From the NCBI RefSeq assembly GCF_040049215.1, contig NZ_JBDZDN010000002.1, positions 372,001 through 436,000 on the forward strand: 64,000 nt of DNA, given 5' to 3'. Below, piece by piece: positions 34,574-43,327 of the stretch (the stretch's first letter is position 1; the number at the start of each line of letters is the position of its first letter). The position numbers were made by a program, and so were the translations under genes. Under the pieces are notes generated by a model that saw nothing but the letters and a program-made list of their open reading frames with translations, did not search any database and had not been told where the DNA came from. The DNA is from Mesorhizobium_K sp040049215. GTDB taxonomy: Bacteria; Pseudomonadota; Alphaproteobacteria; Rhizobiales; Rhizobiaceae.

Positions 34574-35290
34574 ATGGCCGAGCTCTCGCCCGCCTCCACA
34601 GCTGCCGAGATCATCGCGCACCTGCGCTCGATCGGCTCTGAAGAGAACCGGCAAGGCATGAAGCGCTACGGCATCCGGATCGACCGGGCGCTCGGCATCT
34701 CGCACGGCGTGCAGCGCGACATCGCCAAGAAGATCAAGCGGAACCACGAACGGGCTTTCGAACTCTGGGCGTCGGGCATCACGGAGGCGCAGTTCATCGC
34801 TTCCGTGACGGCCGATCCAAAGCGCTTCACCAAGGCGGATGCGCGTCGCTGGGCTGCGGAGTTCGATTCCTGGGACATCGTCGACGGCGTGTCCGACCTC
34901 TTCGTCGACACCGATGCCTGGCGCGAGCTGATCGAAGAGTTCGCGGCCGACCAGCGCGAATTCGTGCGCCGCACGGCTTTTGCGATGCTCTGCTGGGCGA
35001 CCGTCCACCGCAAGAAGGAGCCGGACGCCACCTTCGTCAACTACCTGCCACTGGTCGAAGCGCATGCGAAGGACGGACGCAACTTCGTCAAGAAAGCGGT
35101 CAACTGGGCGCTTCGCACGATCGGCAAGCGCTCGTTGACGACCTACGGACCGGCGCTGGAAATGGCCGAGCGGCTGGCCGCTTCGCAAGACAGGACGGAG
35201 CGCTGGATCGGCAACGGCGCGGTGCGCGAGTTAAAGGATCCGAAGACGCTGGAGCGGCTGGCGAAGAAGTCGAAGCCGAAGACCGCGTGA
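34574..35290 (+). CDS. DNA alkylation repair protein (AlkD-like HEAT-repeat glycosylase)
   Basis: The 238-residue protein is built of helical HEAT-like repeats, as in the AlkC/AlkD family. MKRYGIRIDRALGISHGVQRDIAKKIK is near the N-terminus, FDSWDIVDGVSDLF is in the centre and HAKDGRNFVKKAVNWALRTIGKR contains conserved aromatic and basic residues that contact damaged DNA. Family members remove bulky N3/N7-alkylated purines; activity here is inferred from family. It follows the dehydrogenase gene by 12 bases and may share its transcript. Confidence 0.88.
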   Translation: MAELSPASTAAEIIAHLRSIGSEENRQGMKRYGIRIDRALGISHGVQRDIAKKIKRNHERAFELWASGITEAQFIASVTADPKRFTKADARRWAAEFDSWDIVDGVSDLFVDTDAWRELIEEFAADQREFVRRTAFAMLCWATVHRKKEPDATFVNYLPLVEAHAKDGRNFVKKAVNWALRTIGKRSLTTYGPALEMAERLAASQDRTERWIGNGAVRELKDPKTLERLAKKSKPKTA

Positions 35291-35350
35291 CGGGCTCGCC
35301 CTGAGCTACCCGAAGAACGAGCGGGGCACCCGACCGGTCAGGCGTAGGGA

Positions 35351-35851
35351 TCAGATTCCCGCGCCCGCATGCACATTGCCTTCCTTTTCGACCTTCATGT
35401 AATCGAGCGGCATTTCGGTCGTGTACTTGATCTGCTCCATCGCAAAGGACGACGACACGTCGCGGATCTCGATCTTGGAGATCAGGCGCTTGTAGAAGGC
35501 ATCATAGGCCGCGATATCAGGCACGACGACGCGCAACAGGTAATCGACATCGCCGCTCATGCGGTAGAACTCGACCACCTCCGGAAAATCCTGGATGACT
35601 TCCGAGAACCGCCGCAGCCATTCGTGGCTGTGCGTATTGGTGCGGATCGAGACGAAGACGGTGACGCGCGCGTTGATCTTCTCCGGGTCAAGTATGGCGA
35701 CCCGACGCTTGATGACGCCCTCCTCCTCGAGCTTCTGGATGCGCCGCCAGCAGGGCGTGGTCGACAGCCCCACTTTCTTCGCGACGTCGGCGACGGCGAG
35801 CGTGGCGTCCTCCTGCAGCAGGCGCAGGATCTTGCGGTCTAGGCGGTCCAT
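35351..35851 (-). CDS. Lrp/AsnC-family transcriptional regulator
   Basis: The 166-residue protein has an N-terminal helix-turn-helix (LDRKILRLLQEDATLAVADVAKKVGLSTTPCWRRIQKLEEEG) and a C-terminal RAM ligand-binding domain (VEFYRMSGDVDYLLRVVVPDIAAYDAFYKR). Such proteins are octameric regulators that sense amino acids. Its target is unknown; no amino-acid gene is directly divergent. ATG at 35851 is chosen, being one residue before the first helix; in-frame ATGs at 35881 and 35908 would add 10-19 residues. Confidence 0.93.
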   Translation of the reverse strand: MDRLDRKILRLLQEDATLAVADVAKKVGLSTTPCWRRIQKLEEEGVIKRRVAILDPEKINARVTVFVSIRTNTHSHEWLRRFSEVIQDFPEVVEFYRMSGDVDYLLRVVVPDIAAYDAFYKRLISKIEIRDVSSSFAMEQIKYTTEMPLDYMKVEKEGNVHAGAGI

Positions 35852-35943
35852 GAAAAGCTCCGAAGGGAAATGCAGCGCCATTTTCCCAGCATTCGAACCT
35901 GCGTACAAGAAAGAAATTCTCCGCGACCGGCTTATCGCGGGTT

Positions 35944-36576
35944 CTATTTGCTCCGACTTGCCGCCAACCGACGCCGAATTTCCATTTTTAGGAACGGCAG
36001 CAAATCCATTTCAAACCACGGATTCCGCTTCAGCCAACCGGTGTTACGCCAGGACGGATGCGGCAAGGGCAGCACGACTGGCCGGGACGGCGCAGCAAAC
36101 GCTTCGCGCCAGTTCATGACGGTTTCGGTAAGCGAGCCACGCCGGGCATCGCCCATGTGCCAGGCCTGCGCGTAAAGCCCGATCGTCAGCACCAGCTCGA
36201 TCTGCGGCATCAACTCCATCAGCGGCGCCCGCCATGCAGGCGCGCATTCGCGGCGCGGCGGCAGATCGCCGCCCTTGGCGTCCTGGCCGGGAAAGCAGAA
36301 GCCCATCGGCACGATGGCGAAGTTCTTCAGGTCGTAGAATTCCTCCCGCGTGACGCCAAGCCAGTTGCGCAGCCGGTCGCCCGACGCATCGGTGAAGGGC
36401 ATGCCGGAGAGATGCACCTTGGTGCCCGGCGCTTGGCTCGCGATGAGAATGCGCGCCTGCGACGACGGCAGTAGAACCGGTCGCGGCTCATGCGGCAGCG
36501 GCCGACCGACCGGCTGCTCGACGCAGATGCGGCAAGCGCGGGCGCGCCGCGTAAGGTCTTCCAGGCTCTCGGACAT
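35944..36576 (-). CDS. Uracil-DNA glycosylase superfamily protein
   Basis: The 210-residue protein belongs to the UDG superfamily: ILIASQAPGTKVHLSGMPFTDASGDRLRNWLG corresponds to the first active-site block and LPLPHPSWRN to the His-containing second block. The N-terminus has only one cysteine pair (CRIC), so the four-cysteine Fe-S cluster of family 4 and UdgX enzymes seems absent. Function is therefore uncertain: it could excise damaged bases or bind DNA without cleavage. It lies three bases downstream of... no gene on its 5' side; the GST gene begins upstream at the other end of a 3-base gap (36577-36579), so the two share a transcript. Confidence 0.82.
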   Translation of the reverse strand: MSESLEDLTRRARACRICVEQPVGRPLPHEPRPVLLPSSQARILIASQAPGTKVHLSGMPFTDASGDRLRNWLGVTREEFYDLKNFAIVPMGFCFPGQDAKGGDLPPRRECAPAWRAPLMELMPQIELVLTIGLYAQAWHMGDARRGSLTETVMNWREAFAAPSRPVVLPLPHPSWRNTGWLKRNPWFEMDLLPFLKMEIRRRLAASRSK

Positions 36577-36579
36577 GAT

Positions 36580-37191
36580 TCAGGCGGAAGCGCTCGGGCG
36601 GGCGGCGAGCGCGCGATGCCAGCGGATGACGTTGGTCAGTTCGTCCGGCACGGTGATGCGCGCGGGCTTCATGAAGTCGATCGCCACCAGGCCGGTGATG
36701 TCGGCGATTGAGAATTCGTCGCCGGCAGCGAATTCGCGCAGGGCGAGTTCCGCGTCCAGCAGGACCAGGAAGTCGAGCGCCTTGGGCTTGTTCACCTCGC
36801 CCCATTCCGGCACCTGCGGGATCTCCCATTCCTTCATCGCCGGATGGATGTGGCGGAAGGCGTAGCTGACCGGCAAATACAGGTTGAACTCGATGCGGCG
36901 CTGCCACATCTCGACCTGTGCCTTGCCCAGCGCGCCGCGGCCGAACAGCGCCGGCTCGGGGTGCAATTCTTCGAAATAGCGGCAGATCGCAACCGATTCG
37001 CAAAGCACCGTGCCGTCGTCGAGTTCAAGCACCGGCAGGCGCCGCAGCGGATTGCGCTCGGCAACCGCTCCGCCGCGATGTTCCATCGCGCCCATGTCGA
37101 CAGGCACGAGCGGCACGGAGATGCCCTTCTCGGCGAGGAAGATGCGCACACGGCGCGGGTTGGGCGCCCTGCCCCCGTCATAAAGCTTCAT
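36580..37191 (-). CDS. Glutathione S-transferase family protein
   Basis: The 203-residue protein has an N-terminal thioredoxin-like domain (MKLYDGGRAPNPRRVRIFLAEKGI; NPLRRLPVLELDDG with the cis-Pro; VLCESVAICRYFEEL, the glutathione gamma-glutamyl site) and an all-helical C-terminal domain. The catalytic Ser/Tyr position holds an A-P-N-P sequence, unlike typical detoxifying GSTs, so activity may be limited. It is cytoplasmic. It is followed after 3 bases by the uracil-DNA-glycosylase-like gene and preceded by the nuclease gene. Confidence 0.9.
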   Translation of the reverse strand: MKLYDGGRAPNPRRVRIFLAEKGISVPLVPVDMGAMEHRGGAVAERNPLRRLPVLELDDGTVLCESVAICRYFEELHPEPALFGRGALGKAQVEMWQRRIEFNLYLPVSYAFRHIHPAMKEWEIPQVPEWGEVNKPKALDFLVLLDAELALREFAAGDEFSIADITGLVAIDFMKPARITVPDELTNVIRWHRALAARPSASA

Positions 37192-37213
37192 GAACAGACA
37201 TATAGCGGCTGCA

Positions 37214-37834
37214 TCAGAAAAATCGAAGCATCTGGCGCAACCAATTGAAGATGCTGCCCGCCGCGGCATGCTCGCTTTCGGCCATGCCGCCATGCATCTC
37301 GCGCCAGTCGCGCGGGCGCTCGAACGTACCGGCCCACAGACCGGCCCCCTTCCGGCGCGCGGCCTCCTGCTCGGCCTCGTAGCCGCCATAGGCCATGGCC
37401 CAGCCGGCTTCAACCTGGCCGCGGTTGAGATCAGTGTCGCCGGCAGTGCATGTGGCAAGCAGCCGGTCGTATTTGTCGCGCTCCCATCCCGAACACGAGA
37501 CCGGCCGGCCGCCGATCAGCGCGGAAAGCGACTCGCGGGCGCGGCGGCCGCAGGGATAGTCGGCACCGTTCCTGTGGCAGGTCTGATCGAACTCCGGCGC
37601 GTCGATGCCGCGCAGCCTGATGCGCTCGGTGCCGAGGGTGAGGGAATCGCCGTCGTTGACGGTGACGCGGCCGGCGAGATTGCGCGTCTCCGTTCGATCG
37701 AGCCGAACCGCGAGCAGGATCAAAAGACCAAGGATAGCGACGGTGAGCAGCCAATCCCAAAGCCTGCGCCACCCGCTGCGCGGCTGCGCCTGACGCCACG
37801 CCCAGCCACGCTTAGCGGAGCGCATTCTCACCAT
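37214..37834 (-). CDS. Membrane-anchored thermonuclease-family (SNase-like) nuclease
   Basis: The 206-residue protein has a basic cytoplasmic N-terminus, one hydrophobic helix (WLLTVAILGLLILLAV, residues about 28-43) and an extracytoplasmic staphylococcal-nuclease domain. NDGDSLTLGTERIRLRGIDAPE provides the metal-binding Asp residues and first Arg. ERDKYDRLLATC matches the second catalytic Arg region. Cysteines in QTCHRNGADYPCG and VSCSGW suggest disulfides. It probably degrades nucleic acids in the periplasm. The C-terminal 25 residues (GGMAESEHAAAG) lie outside the domain. Confidence 0.87.
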   Translation of the reverse strand: MVRMRSAKRGWAWRQAQPRSGWRRLWDWLLTVAILGLLILLAVRLDRTETRNLAGRVTVNDGDSLTLGTERIRLRGIDAPEFDQTCHRNGADYPCGRRARESLSALIGGRPVSCSGWERDKYDRLLATCTAGDTDLNRGQVEAGWAMAYGGYEAEQEAARRKGAGLWAGTFERPRDWREMHGGMAESEHAAAGSIFNWLRQMLRFF

Positions 37835-37911
37835 ATGGCAAACAATCTCTTAATCATTCCGCCGTAGCTTGCCGGGGCTGGTGTGTGTCGGTTGTGTAAG
37901 TTGAAGTTTTC

Positions 37912-39432
37912 ATGCCGTTGCTACGTTCAAACACGGCGGACAAGATCATTGTGGACCGCAGGAAACCGCACCGCAACAGCGAGGTGGCGCGCGCGGTCAG
38001 GAAGACGCGTGACCAGCTCGCCCATCAACCCGGAAACCTCAGCTTCGACCGCGAGCTGCTGAAGCTGCACGCGCGTTCGATGGCCAATGTCGCCGTCGCC
38101 ATTCCGGTGATGGTGCTGGCGATCGCTGGCGCCGGCCTCTATGCCGGCATGAAGGACGAAATCCTCGCCTGGACGCTGATCGCGCTTTCGGGCTACGCCG
38201 CCCTGGCCCTCGTCGCTCGGCACGCCGACCGGACCGAAACGGCGCTCCTCGACGTCGAGGCCACGCGGCGCAATTTCCTGATCGCGCATTTCGTCAGCGG
38301 GGTTGGCTGGGTCTATTTCGCATTGATCGGTTGCGGCACATGCCAGCTCGACCAGTTCGTGACCATCAAAGCGATCGTGCTTTTGCTCGCCATCGCAGCG
38401 ACCGCGCTGATCGCCTCGTCGCTGCGTGGCGCGCTAGCAGCTACCTTCGCGCTGCCGGTTACTGCCTATGTCTTGCTGGCGTCGCATCTGTGGACACCCG
38501 TGGAGATCATCGTGACGGGGCTGCTCGTCATGTCGCTGCCCTTCTTCGCGGTGGTGGCGGGGCACATGAACCGCTCCTCGCTGACGCTCTTGTCCTTCCG
38601 CTCCGAGAAGGATGCGCTGATCGCCGAGCTCGACACGGCGAAATCCATGTCGGACGAGGCAAGACACCGGGCCGAGGAGGCGAACCTTGCCAAGTCGCGC
38701 TTCCTCGCCTCGATGAGCCACGAGTTGAGGACGCCGCTGAATGCGATTCTCGGTTTCTCGGAGGTGATGGCCAACGAAGTGCTCGGTCCGATGGAGAACA
38801 AGACTTATCGCGACTATGCCAGGGACATCCACGTCTCCGGCCAGCACCTGCTCGACCTGATCAACGAGATCCTCGACCTGTCGCGCATCGAGGCCGGCCG
38901 CTACCAGCTCAGCGAGGAACCCATCGTCGTCACGGCGGTCGTTGAGGATTGCTGTCACCTCATGGAGCTGAAGGCACGCAACAGGGACATCCGCATCGTC
39001 CAGCAGTTCGAGGCGGACTTGCCGCGACTGTTTGCCGACGAGCGCGCGGTGCGCCAGATCACTCTGAATCTGCTGTCCAACGCGGTGAAGTTCGCGACCC
39101 CCGGAACCGAAGTTCTGGTTCGCGTCGGCTGGACTGCCGGCGGCGGCCAGTACATCGCCGTCAGGGACGCAGGCCCGGGCATTCCGGCGGACGAGATCCC
39201 GGTCGTCCTGGCGGCTTTCGGCCAGGGCTCGATCGCCATCAAGAGCGCCGAACAGGGCACCGGGCTCGGCCTGCCCATCGTGCAGGGGCTGATCGCGCTG
39301 CATGGAGGCGAGTTCGAGCTTCACTCCAAGCTGCGCGAGGGCACGGAGGCTCTCGCGATCTTCCCGCCCGCCCGCGTCATGCAAGCGCTGCCAGCACTGC
39401 CGACAAAGGTTGCAGCAGGCAAACGCGGCTGA
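37912..39432 (+). CDS. Membrane sensor histidine kinase (PdhS/PleC-like)
   Basis: The 506-residue protein has a short cytoplasmic N-terminus, about six membrane helices between residues 55 and 217, a short coiled coil (230-260), the dimerisation box FLASMSHELRTPLNAILGFSE with phospho-acceptor His270, and a HATPase domain (LTLNLLSNAVKFATPG, RDAGPGIPADEI, QGTGLGLPIVQGL). The box sequence closely resembles the DivJ/PleC/PdhS kinases that act on the DivK cell-cycle regulator in alphaproteobacteria; that link is inference. No response regulator is adjacent. Confidence 0.92.
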   Translation: MPLLRSNTADKIIVDRRKPHRNSEVARAVRKTRDQLAHQPGNLSFDRELLKLHARSMANVAVAIPVMVLAIAGAGLYAGMKDEILAWTLIALSGYAALALVARHADRTETALLDVEATRRNFLIAHFVSGVGWVYFALIGCGTCQLDQFVTIKAIVLLLAIAATALIASSLRGALAATFALPVTAYVLLASHLWTPVEIIVTGLLVMSLPFFAVVAGHMNRSSLTLLSFRSEKDALIAELDTAKSMSDEARHRAEEANLAKSRFLASMSHELRTPLNAILGFSEVMANEVLGPMENKTYRDYARDIHVSGQHLLDLINEILDLSRIEAGRYQLSEEPIVVTAVVEDCCHLMELKARNRDIRIVQQFEADLPRLFADERAVRQITLNLLSNAVKFATPGTEVLVRVGWTAGGGQYIAVRDAGPGIPADEIPVVLAAFGQGSIAIKSAEQGTGLGLPIVQGLIALHGGEFELHSKLREGTEALAIFPPARVMQALPALPTKVAAGKRG

Positions 39433-40431
39433 TCAGGCCCGCACCGCAGCCGCCATGCCGGAACTGATCAGCGCCGCCGCCTTGACGACGCCGGCAGCGA
39501 GCGCCGATCCCACGCCTTCTCCATGCGCCACGCCGAGATCGAAGATCGGCACGAGGCCAAGCTGCTCGACAGCGCGCGCTAGGCCGGGATCGGACTGCCG
39601 CTGGGCAAGCAGGCAATGGTCGAGGATCGCGGGATTGACGGCGTGGAGCAGGCAGGCCGCCGCGACGGCTCCGTGGCCGTCGAGAAGAACAGGAACCTTC
39701 TCGGCGCGCGCGGCGATGATCGCGCCTGCGATGGCCGCGAACTCGCGCCCGCCGACACGACGCAGGATCTCGAACGGATCGCCGGCATGCGCGGAATGCA
39801 GCGCAACCGCCGCATCGACCGCCTCGGCCTTGCGTTGCATCATCGCCGCATCCGCGCCCGAGCCCGGCCCGATCCAGTCAGCGGCGCTGCCGCCATAGAG
39901 CATGCAGAGGATCGCGGCGGCGACGGTCGAATTGCCGACGCCGAGATCGCCCAGGCAAAGGAGGTCCGTGCCGCCTGCGACCGCCTCCATTCCGTAGGCC
40001 ATGGTCGCGGCGCAGTCGCGCTCGTCCAGCGCCGCTTCCCGCGTGATGTCGCCGGTCGGCAGATGAAGGGCCAGATCGAATACCTTGAGGCCGAGATCGT
40101 AGGCAAGGCAGACCTGGTTGATGGCCGCTCCCCCTGCAGCGCAGAGCTCGACGGCGCGCGCCGTAGCTTCCGCCGGCCGCGGCGAAACGCCCCGCGCGGC
40201 GACGCCGTGATTGCCCGCGAATATCGCGACCGCCGGCCGGTTGATAGCCGGCGGTGCGCGGCCCGACCATTTCGCCAGCCAGGCGGCAATGTGCTCCAGG
40301 CGGCCGAGCGAGCCGGCAGGCTTTTCGGCCGTGTCGAACAACGTCCGCACGCGGTTCGCGGCCGCCTCGTCGCCCTTAGGCAGGGCCGACATCAGGGTCC
40401 GGAAATCGTCGAAAGGAAGAGCGCTCGTCAT
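39433..40431 (-). CDS. cobT: Nicotinate-nucleotide--dimethylbenzimidazole phosphoribosyltransferase
   Basis: The 332-residue enzyme makes alpha-ribazole phosphate for the lower ligand of vitamin B12. Motifs include KPAGSLGRLEHIAAWLAKW near the N-terminus, AIFAGNHGVAARGVSPRPAEAT, LGDLGVGNSTVAAAI in the centre, LLDGHGAVAAACLL and the terminal LGVAHGEGVGSALAA with the catalytic glutamate. Length is slightly short but complete. ATG at 40429-40431. It ends abutting the histidine-kinase gene head-on. No cobalamin riboswitch motif was found in the 150 bases upstream. Confidence 0.95.
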   Translation of the reverse strand: MTSALPFDDFRTLMSALPKGDEAAANRVRTLFDTAEKPAGSLGRLEHIAAWLAKWSGRAPPAINRPAVAIFAGNHGVAARGVSPRPAEATARAVELCAAGGAAINQVCLAYDLGLKVFDLALHLPTGDITREAALDERDCAATMAYGMEAVAGGTDLLCLGDLGVGNSTVAAAILCMLYGGSAADWIGPGSGADAAMMQRKAEAVDAAVALHSAHAGDPFEILRRVGGREFAAIAGAIIAARAEKVPVLLDGHGAVAAACLLHAVNPAILDHCLLAQRQSDPGLARAVEQLGLVPIFDLGVAHGEGVGSALAAGVVKAAALISSGMAAAVRA

Positions 40432-40584
40432 GAAGCATGCCTGCAGACCAGAAGATGCAGCGGCATAGCCGCGAAGGCGCGCCGGCACAATGGTTGCGAC
40501 GGTGACTTGCGACGAAGCCTGTCGGCGGCAGGCTTGCATTGGACTTGGCCCTGTCCCATGTGTGATCCAGGAACCCGGACCCCG

Positions 40585-40815
40585 ATGGCGATCGAATCTC
40601 CCTGCATCCTCGTCTGCTCGATGGACATGAAGACCGGCTTTTGTTTCGGCTGCGGACGTACGCGCGACGAGATCGCCGGCTGGCTCGACATGACCCCGCA
40701 GACGCGCCACGAGATCATGGAACTCCTGCCGGCGCGGCTTGAGACCGTGGAGCGGCGGCCCCGCCGCGAGACGCGGCGCACGCGCATGGCGCGCGAGCGC
40801 CGCGACGTGGTTTAA
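40585..40815 (+). CDS. DUF1289-domain small zinc-finger-like protein
   Basis: The 76-residue protein has four cysteines in the DUF1289 pattern: ESPCILVCSMDMKTGFCFGCGRTRDEIAGW. These probably bind a metal. The C-terminus is strongly basic (RRPRRETRRTRMARERR). The function is unknown. The ATG at 40585 is chosen because it begins next to the domain; an upstream ATG at 40558 would add nine residues (MCDPGTRTP). The gene precedes the aspartic-protease gene by 6 bases and is divergent from cobT. Confidence 0.88.
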   Translation: MAIESPCILVCSMDMKTGFCFGCGRTRDEIAGWLDMTPQTRHEIMELLPARLETVERRPRRETRRTRMARERRDVV

Positions 40816-40821
40816 TTCGAT

Positions 40822-41526
40822 ATGGGGCGGCTGTTCTGGATTGTAGCGGCTGTGGTCGTCGGCGGGCTGATCGTGCTCGTCATGGCCGACTCGAGCGGCG
40901 AGGTGCTTGGTCTCGACAGCGACAGTTTCGGCAATCTCATCTATCTGGGCGCGCTCGGAGCATTGGTGGCAAGCGGCATCCTCGCCTCCGGACAGCGTTT
41001 CGGCCAGACTGTGCGGACGCTCGCCGTGTGGCTTTTGGTGATCCTGGTCTTCATGGCGGGCTATGAATACCGCTACGAGCTGCAGGACGTGGCGAGTCGC
41101 GTCAGCGGGGGGATTGTCCCCGGCAGCCCGCTCTCGGTAACCGACGGCGACGGCCGTACGATTGTCACGCTGCGGCAGCGGGTGGATGGGCATTTCGAGG
41201 CGGATGTCTCGATCAACGGCCGGACGATCCGCGCGATGGTGGACACCGGCGCGACCTCCACCGTGCTGACCGCCGCGGATGCCCAGCGGGTGGGTTTCGA
41301 TCCCTCGGCGCTCGTCTTCAACATCCCGGTTTCGACGGCCAACGGCACGACCAACGCCGCACGCGTGGTAGCCGACGAGGTGGCGGTCGGCGGCATCGTG
41401 CGCAAAGATCTTCCGCTGCTCGTGACAGAGGCAGGCCGTCTCGGCCAGAGCCTGCTCGGCATGAACTTCATCGGCACACTCTCGGGCTTCGACGTGCGCG
41501 GCGACCGGCTGGTTTTGCGCGACTAG
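40822..41526 (+). CDS. Membrane-anchored retropepsin-like aspartic protease (TIGR02281 type)
   Basis: The 234-residue protein has two or three N-terminal membrane helices (WIVAAVVVGGLIVLVM; LIYLGALGALVASGIL; LAVWLLVILVFMAGY), then a retropepsin-like domain. Its catalytic motif MVDTGATSTVLT appears once, so the active enzyme should be a homodimer. LLGMNFIGTLSGFDVRGDRLVL is the typical C-terminal end of the clan-AA family. The domain probably faces the periplasm. Substrates are unknown. It follows the DUF1289 gene by six bases. Confidence 0.9.
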   Translation: MGRLFWIVAAVVVGGLIVLVMADSSGEVLGLDSDSFGNLIYLGALGALVASGILASGQRFGQTVRTLAVWLLVILVFMAGYEYRYELQDVASRVSGGIVPGSPLSVTDGDGRTIVTLRQRVDGHFEADVSINGRTIRAMVDTGATSTVLTAADAQRVGFDPSALVFNIPVSTANGTTNAARVVADEVAVGGIVRKDLPLLVTEAGRLGQSLLGMNFIGTLSGFDVRGDRLVLRD

Positions 41527-41534
41527 CGAAAAGG

Positions 41535-42527
41535 CTAGGCTGCTTCTAGCTCAGCGCCCAATTCTACCGCGGCGAAGGCCCCGCGGAGCACTTCCGACCT
41601 GGCGCCGGGCTTCGCGGCGTCCACCGAAAGTATCTGCCGGTAGCGGCGCGCGCCGGGCAGTCCGTGGAACAGCCCGACCATATGGCGCGTGACGTGTCCA
41701 AGCCGTCCACCGGCGGCGATGTGGCGCTCGGCATAAGCGCACATCGTTTCGAGCAGGGCGCTCGGATCGAACGGCCGCTTCGGCTCTCCATAAAACTCCG
41801 CGTCAGCCTCGCTCAGAATGCCAGGCGTCTGGTAGGCGGCGCGGCCGAGCATCGCGCCGTCGACATGGGCGAGATGCGCACGCGCTTCCTCGAGCGAGCG
41901 GATGCCGCCATTGATGCCGATAAAACGGTCTGGGTACTTTTCCTTGAGACGGTACACGCGACCGTAGTCGAGCGGCGGGATGTCGCGATTCTCCTTGGGC
42001 GAGAGCCCTTCGAGCCAGGCCTTGCGCGCATGCACCCATAGTGCATCCGCGCCGGCCGCGAAGACGCTTTCCGCAAGCGCATCGAGTGCAACCTCGGGGT
42101 CCTGGTCGTCGACGCCGATGCGGCACTTCACCGTCACCGGGATCTTTACCGCGCCCTTCATGGCGACGACGCAGTCGGCGACCACCGCCGGCGTCCGCAT
42201 CAGGCAGGCGCCGAAAGTGCCCGACTGCACGCGGTCGGATGGGCAGCCGACATTGAGGTTGATTTCGTCATAGCCGAACGCTTCGCCGATCGCCGCCGCT
42301 TCGGCGAGCTTGGAAGGATCCGAGCCGCCGAGCTGCAGTGCGACCGGATGCTCCTCCGGGTCGAAGCCGAGCAGCCTGTCACGCGCGCCGTGGATGACGG
42401 CGTCCGCCACCACCATCTCGGTGTAGAGCACCGCACGCCGCGTCAGCTGGCGATGAAAGAACCGGCAATGCCGATCCGTCCAGTCGATCATCGGCGCTAC
42501 GGAAAATCGTCTATCTAAGCCATTCAT
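41535..42527 (-). CDS. dusA: tRNA-dihydrouridine(20/20a) synthase DusA
   Basis: The 330-residue flavoenzyme reduces U20/U20a in tRNA. The FMN-binding N-terminus is FSVAPMIDWTDRHCRFFHRQL, followed by EEHPVALQLGGSDPSKLAEAA and INLNVGCPSDRVQSGTFGACLM with the catalytic cysteine. VKCRIGVDDQDPE and IGINGGIRSLEEARAHL are the later FMN-phosphate motifs. The start used here is ATG at 42527, just before the barrel begins. An in-frame ATG at 42557 is also possible. Confidence 0.95.
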   Translation of the reverse strand: MNGLDRRFSVAPMIDWTDRHCRFFHRQLTRRAVLYTEMVVADAVIHGARDRLLGFDPEEHPVALQLGGSDPSKLAEAAAIGEAFGYDEINLNVGCPSDRVQSGTFGACLMRTPAVVADCVVAMKGAVKIPVTVKCRIGVDDQDPEVALDALAESVFAAGADALWVHARKAWLEGLSPKENRDIPPLDYGRVYRLKEKYPDRFIGINGGIRSLEEARAHLAHVDGAMLGRAAYQTPGILSEADAEFYGEPKRPFDPSALLETMCAYAERHIAAGGRLGHVTRHMVGLFHGLPGARRYRQILSVDAAKPGARSEVLRGAFAAVELGAELEAA

Positions 42528-42794
42528 TTCATTGTCTTTATGTCTCAACCTAGCCATTCCCGGTTGGCAAGTTTGGTCGATGCATACCAAATTCCATATC
42601 CCACACATAATGCATTCACGAAATAAACGTCGATGTGCGGCTGGCAAAACAGGCCGTATTTGGCCCCTGCCCCAACTTACCCCGTCATCGCTCGGCTCGA
42701 TCCGGATCGCTCTCAGCTATCGCTTTCCGGTCCTCCCGAGCGGGGAAGCCAGGCGTAAACTCACCCAATTATGGGGTCAAAATGCGAGATCACA

Positions 42795-43163
42795 TCAACC
42801 GGCGAACAGTTCGGCGAGGCAGCGCGTGATAGCGTCGCCCTCCACCGGCTTGTCCAGATACGCGAAGCCGCCTGCCGCCAGGACGCGTTGGCGCGTCGTC
42901 TCGGTCGGAAAGGCGGTCATGAAGATCATCGGAAAGTCGCGTCCCGACGCGATCAGCTCTGCCTGGAGCTGGTCGCCGGTCATGTTCGGCATCTGTATGT
43001 CCGTGATCATGCAACCCGGATCGCCGGCCCCTCGATCATCGAGGAATTCCCGCGCGGAAGCATAGCTGCGAACCTGGTAGCCCAGCGATCTGAGCAAGCT
43101 GGTCAGCGAGCTGCGAACGCCGTCGTCGTCGTCGACAATCGCGATTATTGGTGTGTGGTGCAT
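42795..43163 (-). CDS. Stand-alone receiver-domain response regulator
   Basis: The 122-residue protein is a single CheY-like receiver with no output domain. The acidic pocket is IVDDDDGVRSSL (residues 9-20). The phospho-acceptor is Asp55 in MITDIQMPNMTG. The conserved Thr lies in FMTAF and the Lys in YLDKPVEG. Its sequence is close to the FixJ/NodW receivers, including the one encoded at 44523-45179. It may compete for phosphate from, or relay it between, the two kinases encoded nearby. It is the last gene of the minus-strand signalling patch. Confidence 0.92.
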   Translation of the reverse strand: MHHTPIIAIVDDDDGVRSSLTSLLRSLGYQVRSYASAREFLDDRGAGDPGCMITDIQMPNMTGDQLQAELIASGRDFPMIFMTAFPTETTRQRVLAAGGFAYLDKPVEGDAITRCLAELFAG

Positions 43164-43327
43164 GTCCAAGGTCCTTCGTGCCGTGTCTCGCACGAGAGGA
43201 TTTCGATGCGCGGCCTGTGGTTCTACATGGGACACGTTGGCCGCGAATGAAATTATACGGAGGTTTGTGGGGAAATCCGAGACGCGGGAGGAGGGAGGAG
43301 ACGGTGGCATCCGCCTCCTCCACACTT

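Noticed and set aside
40432..40584. Possible cobalamin riboswitch before cobT
   Set aside because: The conserved B12-box sequences are absent. The only structure is a 7-bp hairpin (40515-40521/40529-40535), which is not enough.
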